NCBI GenBank assembly: GCA_965153355.1
Contig: OZ231127.1
Location: 40,610,001-40,674,000 of the forward strand
Reading direction: 5' to 3'
Source of the DNA: Flaccisagitta enflata
Lineage: Eukaryota > Chaetognatha > Sagittoidea > Aphragmophora
DNA length: 64,000 bases
Each line of letters begins with the position of its first letter. The stretch's first letter is position 1. A program made the translations under genes and the position numbers. The notes under the pieces are model-generated. The model had not been told where the DNA came from. It did no database searches and saw only the letters and a list, made by a program, of their open reading frames with translations. This document shows positions 56,061 through 64,000 of this stretch, one piece after another.

Positions 56061-56694
56061 AATGCTTAAAAAGCTTCTAAAACGCTCGATTTCTCACTAA
56101 TCGACTCATGCTCACACACCGATGCACCCAAAGACAAAGCCTCTTATTCAGTTGTATATCTGACATTTTTGCAGCATGAAGCACCATAGCGAGGCAGAGA
56201 TCTTTTGTTTTTGTCACTCAGATAAAGAAGGGCAGTGACTCCCAAGTAGGGAAGTATGACGAAAAAAAATTTTTTCTCCGAAATCACAATTATTGGTATT
56301 AATGGATGCAGAAAATCAAGGGTTTTTGATTGATACCCCATATTGCATATTTTAACTATTATTCAAACTTATTTCGCGCTATATTGAATTTGGCGCTGTT
56401 TTCGCGAGTCTGTCACATGTTTGGATTCAGCTTTCCAACCGATTGAAATCCATTTGGCGATGAAAATTTGACTTGGAACATGCTGTGTATCTGTCCAAAA
56501 CAAGCATGTCACATCACCCACCTAATACTTCACCACAAAGACTCACTTAAGCCGTATATCACCACAATGGTCAAGAATGATGATCCTATAATCATCCTCA
56601 AAACAGCGAAGTGAAGGTGATTTTTAATGCAATGTGGCAACATCGAGGGATGTGGGAAGTGGCAAGCGATGGTTTGTTGTCTTATCGGCGTCGC
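56061..56694. other. No recognised feature
   Basis: Unique sequence. Confidence 0.4.
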
Positions 56695-56696
56695 TC

Positions 56697-56731
<35 letters not shown>

Positions 56732-56757
56732 TTCTTTCTTTCTCTCTCTCTTTCTCT
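56695..56757. repeat. (CTGT)n/(CT)n microsatellite
   Basis: CTGT units followed by CT/CTTT units. Confidence 0.92.
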
Positions 56758-56767
56758 GATCAATGGA

Positions 56768-56935
56768 ACAAGTGGTGTCGGGTCATAATATCGTTGCGGA
56801 AGGGTGGGCAGGGGCATACAACCCCATTTACACCCTCCCCCACCCCAAACACACTCACACGCACGGACAATCACACAGCAGCCTCTAAAATGCAACTCTC
56901 TGGTAACCTCTGTCACACCGCGCTTACTCCACCAA
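56768..56935 (+). mobile_element. HINE-like element, subfamily B, 3' diverged
   Basis: ACAAGTGGTGTCGGGTCAT, AATATCGTTGCGGAAGGGTG, GGCAGGGGCATACAACCCC, CACACGCACGG; no recognisable 3' hairpin. Confidence 0.65.
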
Positions 56936-57003
56936 ACGACAAATTCTCGCATATACTAATATCAGCAATAATTTCTAAAAAATATCTAGAAAGAGTATGG
57001 GTC

Positions 57004-57395
57004 CGCGACTGGGGTCAAACAGCGTTGTCAAATGGCGTTGTCAAATGGTGTTGTTGAACGGCGTTGTTGAATGGCGTTGTCAAATGGCGTTGTCAAACGG
57101 CATTGTCAAATGACCTTGTCAAACGGCGTTGTTAAACGGCGTTGTTAAACGGCGTTGTTAAACGGCGTTGTCAAACGGCGTTGTTAAACAGCGTTGTCAA
57201 ACGGCGTTGTCAAACGGCGTTGTCCAACGGCGTTGTCAAACGGCGTTGTCAAACGGCGTTGTCAAACGGCTTTGTCAAACGGCTTTGTCAAAAGGCTTTG
57301 TCAAACAGCTTTGTCAAACGGCTTTGTCAAACGGCTTTGTCAAACAGCGTTGTCAAACAGTGTTTTAAAACAGCGTTGTCAACGATGTTGTAAAA
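57004..57395. repeat. 13-bp minisatellite (GTTGTCAAACGGC), ~30 copies
   Basis: Regular 13-bp units with local variants (GGCGTT versus GGCTTT clusters; GTTAAAC cluster). Open frames in all three phases follow because the unit lacks stops. Confidence 0.95.
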
Positions 57396-57554
57396 TGTTT
57401 TCAAATTGGACGTCTATCCCTACATTTGACAGTTACTTTGGACACAAAAATGGCTTTTGATGCAAAAATAGTCTAAATAGTCTAAATAGTCTAAATACAG
57501 ACTAATTGTTTTTCATTGATCTAATATTCAAATTAACAATATCTATGATATTGC

Positions 57555-58010
57555 TAAAAAATGTGTTGACTGATCAAATTTGGTCTTCGATTGCACCCCG
57601 ACATACCAAGTTTCCACCAAATTGGTTGGAAAATGCCTAAATTATATACATTTTCCACTTTTAAGCCTGTAGGCTGGGTGGGTGGTAGGCTGGTTTGGCT
57701 GGTTAGCATGCCCAAATCTCTATTAATTGCAAACATATGTTGAATCCTTCCATTTAAAGACTGTATACCAAGTTTCAACCAAATTGGTTGAAAAATGCCA
57801 AAGTTATGCATATTTTTTACTTTTAGGCTGGTAGGCTAGTTGGGTGGTAGGCTGGTTTGGCCGGTTAGCAAGCTAAAATCTTTATCAATCAAATACATAT
57901 GTTGAGTCCTTCCATCTAGAGACTACATACCAAGTTTCAACCAAATCGGTTGAAAAATGTCAAAGTTATGCACGTTTTTCACTTAGGCTGGTACGCTGGT
58001 TCGGCTGGTT
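57555..58010. repeat. 162-bp tandem repeat, ~2.7 copies
   Basis: ACCAAGTTTCAACCAAATTGG recurs at about 57605, 57767 and 57929. Each copy carries GGCTGGTAGGCTGG..GGTTAGC. Confidence 0.85.
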
Positions 58011-58710
58011 GGGGTGATCCGATCCTAACATATGCATAGGCTGTAGAGCGGCCTACCCTATTACAACTTCCCTCTAAATATGAAGCAAATTGGTCAAGGC
58101 GTTCAATAGTTAGCCCATTTTTAAAAGTGTGGACAACGACGACAACGACAACAACAACGACACCCACCCGCCTTCAAATATAGTCCGCGTCGGAATGGTA
58201 CTCCGTCGCGGACAAAAAAATGTGTGACGAACGCAAATGATCACAAACAACTAACCGTTTATGTCATTTTTACGCGCAACTTCCATGGTGTGTTCTTTTA
58301 GCTCTTTGTAAGGAAGGGTGTCTTGTTGCAGCGTTAGCGTTACTCAGGATAATTTCAGTGAAAATATGAAACCAGATTTGGAATCAGCATGATCAAAACT
58401 GTCGGACCCCAAGAGTATAGCCGAGTATGGGCCTTTTTGAACGCGTGAAAGCATTTGTTATCGAACATATGCTTACTACCCCAAAACTGAGTGGATTTTT
58501 ATCGCTCAAAGGAGAGATACTTGCTCTATAGACACTTTCTGCGTAATACCAGAGGGTAGTAATCATCAACTAAACATTTTACATGATATTCTTGCACTTG
58601 ATTACCTTGTAAAAAAAAACAGTCAACTTTTTTTCTCACCGATTCAGTCGAGTAACTGCCCCGCAAATGTTCCTATCCCAAGGAGGAAAGAATAACCTAA
58701 CATCTACAGA
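58011..58710. other. No recognised feature
   Basis: Short ACAACGACAAC triplet patch at 58130-58160; otherwise unassigned. Confidence 0.4.
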
Positions 58711-59143
58711 CAGGGGCCTAGGAGGAATTTTGGGCCCCTATACAATCAAAAAATCCAGGACCCCCCTAGTCTCGACGCAATGGCCAATAATAGCGTTTAG
58801 GTGATATACAGTTTTTGATGGTTTACTTTTCAGTCTGGAGAAGAAAATCCAAACAAGTGTTGAACTAAGCTCTGTAACAAAAAAAGAAAAAAATTCAAGC
58901 TCAGGGCTTGGTTTTGCATGTGAACATTATTCCCTCAAAAGCTTTAGTTTTTATTCAAATTCAATTATTGGGCCCTAAACTTTTTTTTTCTTTCTCATTT
59001 TTTTTCTTTTTTCCTTTCCCTTTTTCCCTCTTTTCCCCTTTCTTTCCTCTTCATTTCTATGACAATTGAGGGGCCCTCCTGGCCTCCCTGAAGCCCGGGC
59101 CCCTATAATTTGTACAGGGTGTATAGGCCTCTACAGGCCCCTG
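58711..59143. mobile_element. hAT-type MITE with perfect 8-bp duplication
   Basis: Ends CAGGGGCCTA.. and ..TACAGGCCCCTG, GGGCCCCTATA on both arms. TCTACAGA occurs exactly at both flanks (58703-58710 and 59144-59151). 433 bp; no transposase. Confidence 0.87.
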
Positions 59144-59151
59144 TCTACAGA

Positions 59152-60134
59152 TCAGAGCATATTTGAACGAGAGGCCCCACTTTCAGTAAATATATCTGTA
59201 GCAGCCCCTCTTGAAGCCCAGTATGTTGAAGCTAGGGGCAGCGGCGTAGGAGAGCTGGACTTTTTTAGACTTCCACCACCTAAATAGTGTTCAGCAAATT
59301 TGGTGACCCAACAAAAAAAAATGATATATTCTTTTTTTTCTTTTAAAAATTGAAACTTAGTTATTATTACTATACTCTTGTTTACTTGAAGATCTTGGAT
59401 AAGTGGAATGGGGCTTTTAATCAACCATGCAAGAACATTTATTGTTCAGTGTGTCTTGGTCTGCTAATCTGTCTTTTTTTCTAAAGTTCCTTTCCTCTTT
59501 TGATTTTTTTCTGTCTGTCTCAGTCTTTGTTTATCTATATATTTGTCTGTCTCTGTCTGTATCTCTCTCTCTTTTTAGTTGCGGACACGCAACTCTATAA
59601 GAGCCTTAGTCCGTCCGTCCGTCCGTCCGTAATTTTTTTTGCTCGTCACATGAAAGAATATATGCTAGCATATGAATCCATTGTTTTGCAAAAAGAAAAT
59701 AAAAAGATTTTTGCCCTTGGTGAAACTGAACTGTCACAATAATTTTCATCGTGTCTTAACCGCCAACCCACATCGTGATACGGGTATGTTATCAAATCAT
59801 GATTTGATTGATTTATCATAAGGTCTGTGAGCCAGTTTCTTATCTCCTACAAAAACAAGATTTCCTTTTTTTTTTTCAATCCCTTCCAATTTTTTTTAGC
59901 AACGTATTTATTTTCAGAAAGAGCAAGAACCAGCATGAAAGAATTAAAGTTTTGAATAAATAGAAAGGTATCTACTTGATTTCGCAGTAATACAGTAATA
60001 CTCTGCAGTAATACTTCACTATCCGTCTATTCCCAGACCATCAAACAATCCACCATGAGCATAAGACGGGAATACAATCTACACACGAAGGGAAAAAATC
60101 GGCGTTATTCAATTTTAATGATTTCGTGCTTTTA
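59152..60134. other. Mostly unassigned; one HINE 3' end
   Basis: The stretch 59572-59640 is a subfamily B 3' end in reverse: TTTTTAGTTGCGGACACGCAACTC, TATAAGAGCC, (GTCC)n. The rest has no recognised feature. Confidence 0.5.
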
Positions 60135-60560
60135 GTTTTAGGGCAGCGGCCCCGAAGCCGAAGGGGTCGATGACCTCATGCTTCATTGACATATGGGGAA
60201 TTTTCTCCTCTTCCTTCTCCTCTCCTCTTGTATCCTCCCCCCAGCCCCAGGCCTCATTCAGTTTGGAGGCTTCCAGAGCTCCTGCCCCGAGGCCCAAATC
60301 TCAACCCTAAGGCTGCCCAGATTCCAGCTTTTTGGGATTTGGGTATCAAGACTGGGACGGCCTGCAGCAAGTTGATATGGGCCTTCCAGGCTTAATATAG
60401 CCAGCTGGGGGAAAGGGGGCATGGAGGGAGGAGAAGGGAGGAGGATGAGGAGAGGAGAAAATTCTTATATGTGTGAAAGACAATACTAACTCTTCGGGCT
60501 GCTGCCCTGCTCCTCAACTTCAACCACGGGTACCGCTGACCATCTAACGCTTTTGCAACT
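60135..60560 (-). repeat. Family F repeat, reverse orientation
   Basis: Both ends of the family in inverse order: GGGCAGCGGCCCCGAAGC..GTCGATGACCTCATGC at the left, TGTGTGAAAGAC, and GGGTACCGCTGACCATCTAAC..TTTTGC at the right. Confidence 0.65.
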
Positions 60561-60656
60561 ATTTTTTTTCTTTTTTTGATTGTTTGAAATAAAATCGAAC
60601 TAAGAATAAAACAAAGATAGAAACCCATTTAAATTAGTTATAGAGACCTAGACTTA

Positions 60657-60870
60657 ACAAGGCCGGATTCACGGCAACTCCAGTCGCACTCCGGGTTGGC
60701 AGGGACAGTGTTTAAATATGCTAATCAGGCATTTGGGTAGGGGCAAGGGTGTAAGAACTACCTGTAACTGCCCCTAAAAGTCAAGTTTTCCCAACCGACA
60801 GATATCAACAACAACTAAGCAAGGCCGGAAAAACGGCCACCCAGGCCACATGCGGAGAACCCTTAGAGGA
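60657..60870 (+). mobile_element. Two subfamily A 5' ends
   Basis: ACAAGGCCGGATTCACGGC with CCAGTCGCACTCCGGG at 60657-60700, and GCAAGGCCGGAAAAACGGCC with CACATGCGG at 60819-60860. Neither keeps core or 3' hairpin. Confidence 0.55.
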
Positions 60871-61015
60871 CAGGTTTCAAGCCTGAGAGGGCAGATTTCA
60901 GGACTGACAGATTTGAGGTATGAGAGGACAGATTTCAAGGCCTGAGAGGGCAGATTTCAGACTAAGATGGAAGATTTCAGTCTAAGAGGGCAGATTCAAG
61001 GCCTGAGAGAACAAA
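60865..61015. repeat. 21-23-bp minisatellite (family F type)
   Basis: Units like GAGAGGGCAGATTTCAGGCC. Confidence 0.8.
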
Positions 61016-61095
61016 GCCCCCTCTGCCGGCTCTGTGTTTATAGGACTTGTCCCTTTGAAAGCTGCGTCAAAAAGCCAAGCAGGAGCGTTGACGTA

Positions 61096-61294
61096 ACTAG
61101 TGACGCAGGGTCACAATATTGTTTCGGACGGTTGGCTTTCAACCCCATCCACAGTCCACGCCCCCCTTTAACAACACACATACCCAATAAGTATCAAAAA
61201 ACACTTTTTTTTGCTTGTGCGTTATGGACCGACGGACCAACGGACCAACGGACGGAAAAAGCCTCTTATAGAATCACGTGTCTGCAACTTAAAA
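61096..61294 (+). mobile_element. HINE-like element, subfamily B
   Basis: AGTGACGCAGGGTCACAATAT, GTTTCGGACGG, CAACCCCATCCAC, (GACGGACCAAC)n, AAAGCCTCTTATAGAATCACG, GTCTGCAACTTAAAA. Confidence 0.8.
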
Positions 61295-61724
61295 CCACCC
61301 TAAACTGCCAAAAAAGCGAAATGCTGCAGACAGAATCACGGACGGACCGGAGAGACCGGATGGACTGACAGTGTCCCCTATTCTTTGAAATGAATTCGCA
61401 TTATCGAATGACAAACTGCATACCTGTATTTTGTTTTCAAATAAAGAAGAGGTGCCTAGCGCGTGACTATGAAGTTGTATTTCATAGCGGAACTGATAAC
61501 ACAATTACAAAATCCGGCGTTCTTGGCTCTAGATTGAAGAAATAATTCCTGCGTCGAGTCATCGACTCGTCGAAACTCACTCAATGTGACTAAATCATAC
61601 ATATGAGTTATACACAGATATCTCTTTCTACTTCATATGTAGAGTGAATATTAGTGTGCGCTGATTGCCCCTTTACAGTCGGACAGATGGCAGTCGGACA
61701 CAGATAGTATTCTTACATAATTAT

Positions 61725-61967
61725 TCAAAAAAAAAAAAAAGAAAAAGAGGTTGAAAAAAAAACAGCAAATAGGACATGAAAAAAAAAAGTTTTTAGAAAA
61801 AAAAATGAAAAAAGAAAGAAAGAAAGACAAAAAGAAAGAAAGAAAGAAAGAAAGAAAAAAAGAAAGAAAGAAAGAAAGAAAGACAGAAAGAGTATGAAAG
61901 AAAGAATATGAAAGAAGGAGTATGAAAGAAAGAGTATGAATGAAAGAGTATGAATAAAAGAAAAAAA

Positions 61968-62029
<62 letters not shown>

Positions 62030-62190
62030 AAATATGAAAGGGAAAAAAAATATGAAAAAAAGAAAGAAAAAGAGATATGAGAAAAAGAAAGAAAAAAATA
62101 TGAAAATATAAAAAAAAAAGAAAAAAAAATAAATAAGGTTGTTTTGTCCTGAGAAATATGGAAGAAAAAAAAAAGAATAACAAAAAAGGA
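61725..62190. repeat. (GAAA)n / GAATATGAAAGAA microsatellite
   Basis: Purine-rich array with GAAA core and GAGTATGAAAGAAA sub-array at 61890-61960. Confidence 0.95.
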
Positions 62191-62782
62191 GAAGAAAGAA
62201 ATAAATGTTATTGAAATGGATTCCTACCAGGAAAAAATGGCCAGGGGAGGCACACAGGTTTATATCAGTAAGTTATCTTAATCATTATGATGAATGAAAA
62301 TATTGAAAACTTTTTTAATCAATTTTTTTTTTTTTTGCTAAATTTCACTTTTTTACAACTCAACATTTTTTTTATCTTTTAGAATCTTTTTTCCTTTTAT
62401 GTATTTTTTTCAACTGATATTTTTTTTCATCTTATGGATTTTTTTTTCACAAGCATTTCATTCTGAAATTTTTTTTTGTTTTTTTTTTCAAAAATGAATA
62501 AAAAAATCATAAGATTTTACCTGTTCTGATTTTTTGAATAATCAAATGACATCTCAAGTTCTTCCTCTGTCTTTGAATATGCACCCCTCTCCTGCAATGC
62601 TTAAATTACATGTTATTTACTTACTGCTTTTTAACTGTTATGTGGATAAAGGTATTTATATAGTAAGTCGGACACAGTTTTGAGTCGGACACAGTTTGGG
62701 GCCTGACGCCCCTGCCCATTTTCCTGCCCTACGCCGCTGTCTCTACTCACATCTCGTTCAAGTTGATCGGGGGGAATCGTAA
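62191..62782. other. No recognised feature
   Basis: Many poly-T runs; no gene. Confidence 0.45.
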
Positions 62783-62926
62783 CAAGGCCGGATATACGGC
62801 AATTCAGTCGCGGACAATTGGGCAGGAGCAGTAATGAGAAAACCGCTCGCAATTTTAAAAATATTGCGGATGAACGGACCGACCGACCGACACGGAAAAG
62901 TGTAGAGTCGCGTGTCCGCGACTAAA
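62783..62926 (+). mobile_element. HINE-like element, short A variant with GTCGCGGAC ends
   Basis: ACAAGGCCGGATATACGGC, AGTCGCGGACAATTGGGCAG, (GACC)n, AAAAGTGTAGAG, GTCGCGTGTCCGCGACTAAAA. The 5' motif GTCGCGGAC is the exact inverse of GTCCGCGAC, a pairing distinct from both A and B. About 144 bp. Confidence 0.9.
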
Positions 62927-63755
62927 ATAAATTTTGAACGCCCCCTTTGTGCAAACAGAGAAACAGTAACTGAGATGCAAGCAGATGGTAGATGTACCCA
63001 CGGGCCGGGATGGAAAATGTTCAATTGAGCCTTATCTTATACTGCTCCTTAGTTGTACTCCAAAATATTTCAATCAGAAACCCAAGGCAATTCAAGGGCA
63101 TGTTTCATATTTGTTTGCCTGGGGCAATGAGGTTTGGGGGCTTCTCACTTGAGAGTCGAGATCACAGAATTTCAACGTAAAATGCAAAGCAGATTGCTGT
63201 AGCATAATATGTTTCAGATCATAAATGGTCAATACCCACAGCATATTGACCAACTTAGCGAACACGATGGACACACTTGAGTCCATGTTGAACACTCATC
63301 TAAACGCCTTTCAGAACGAGCGCGGGCGATGATTTAAATAACTCGCAAGCTAATTGTAATTTTACCATTTCACCATTATTCAAAATCAGATAATAGACAA
63401 TAAAAGTTCAAGGATTGAGAAAGGAGAGAGAGAGAAAGCAAAAAAATATGTCTTATCTTGTCATCTACTTTTAGATTGTTTGTCCGACCTCGAACGAGCG
63501 TTCTACAAAATCCCTTTTATAGATCTACTTCCTTTTCTTCCTGGACACGTCATCGCATTTTCATTAGAGTATCTGTCTGTCCGTCCATGCTCTTTAAAAT
63601 CAGGGTTTTTTTTTTGAACCCATAAAACTGTGCAGTACAGTACAATACAGCTCAGTAGTCAGTGCAGTTTAGTAAAGCACAGTACTCAGTAGTATTCTAC
63701 AGTGCAGTAAATACTGCTTAACTCCACAAACGTTCGACATCTGGAAGTTTGACTT
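62927..63755. other. No recognised feature
   Basis: Unique sequence; CAGTACAGTAC-like patch near 63630-63710. Confidence 0.45.
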
Positions 63756-63965
63756 TTTTTAGTTGCAACTCTATAAGAGGCTTTGTCCGTCCGTCCGTCG
63801 GTCCCTTAATGAGCATGAGTAGAAAAGTGGGAAAACTAGCATTTTTGAAGCTTTTTGTGTATGTGTCAGTGTTGGAAGAAGGGTTGGGTGGGGCATTGGG
63901 TGTGGATGGGGGTTGGCTGCCCCTGCCCACCCGTCCGCAACGATATTGTGACCCCGCGTCACTTG
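63756..63965 (-). mobile_element. HINE-like element, subfamily B
   Basis: TTTTTTAGTTGCAACTCTATAAG (hairpin with its loop and part of a stem deleted), (GTCC)n, GGGGGTTGGCTGCCCC, CGTCCGCAACGATATTG, GACCCCGCGTCACTTG. Confidence 0.88.
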
Positions 63966-64000
63966 ATGGAATAGGTACTAATTCATGTGCCAATTTCTTC

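Noticed and set aside
57142-57460. Repeat protein of the form VVKRRCQTALSNG
   Set aside because: Product of the stop-free 13-bp minisatellite, seen in three frames.

Overview
The window is metazoan nuclear DNA, probably from an invertebrate. It has spliced exons with GT/AG introns, a Penelope-like element with a GIY-YIG domain, a LINE, many MITEs, very abundant microsatellites, and dozens of short elements with a (GTCY)n core. I cannot name the species. There are no bacterial-style operons, and most long open frames are low-complexity microsatellite artefacts.

Host gene. One plus-strand gene spans about 18.64-54.31 kb. Seven exons joined in consistent phase predict a complete 452-residue protein with seven transmembrane segments, one in nearly every exon. 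The N-terminus is short and Tyr/Asp-rich, and a Cys cluster follows TM7. It looks like a GPCR-type receptor, but I cannot assign the class firmly. Its introns are swollen by transposons: intron 2 is 25.9 kb and intron 4 is 6.9 kb.

Layout. 0-18 kb is intergenic: MITEs, microsatellites and clusters of short (GTCY)n elements. 18.6-19.1 kb holds exons 1-2. 19.1-44.97 kb is intron 2. It contains a hAT-type MITE with another MITE nested in it, three arrays of a minisatellite-bearing repeat (family F), and a LINE whose two halves (44.37-44.94 and 25.85-26.41 kb, both minus strand) are separated by an apparent 17.9-kb insertion with imperfect terminal inverted repeats and a 10-bp direct duplication. 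Inside that insertion are two large palindromes and a 3.65-kb transposon with about 740-bp inverted repeats and a decayed transposase-like gene. 44.97-54.3 kb holds exons 3-7, with a Penelope-like element inserted in the right arm of a foldback element in intron 4. 54.3-64 kb is again intergenic repeats.

The most distinctive signal is a superfamily of about 200-bp elements of the HINE/DINE-1/pearl (Helentron-associated) kind. Each begins ACAAG plus a small hairpin, carries a GTCY/ACGG microsatellite, and ends in a hairpin followed by CTAAAA. At least five subfamilies (A, B, C, D, E, plus a related G) use different hairpin sequences. In the clearest subfamilies the 5' subterminal motif co-varies with the 3' hairpin so that the two stay complementary. 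Two head-to-tail tandem pairs are visible. These calls come from reading by eye, without alignment or database search.
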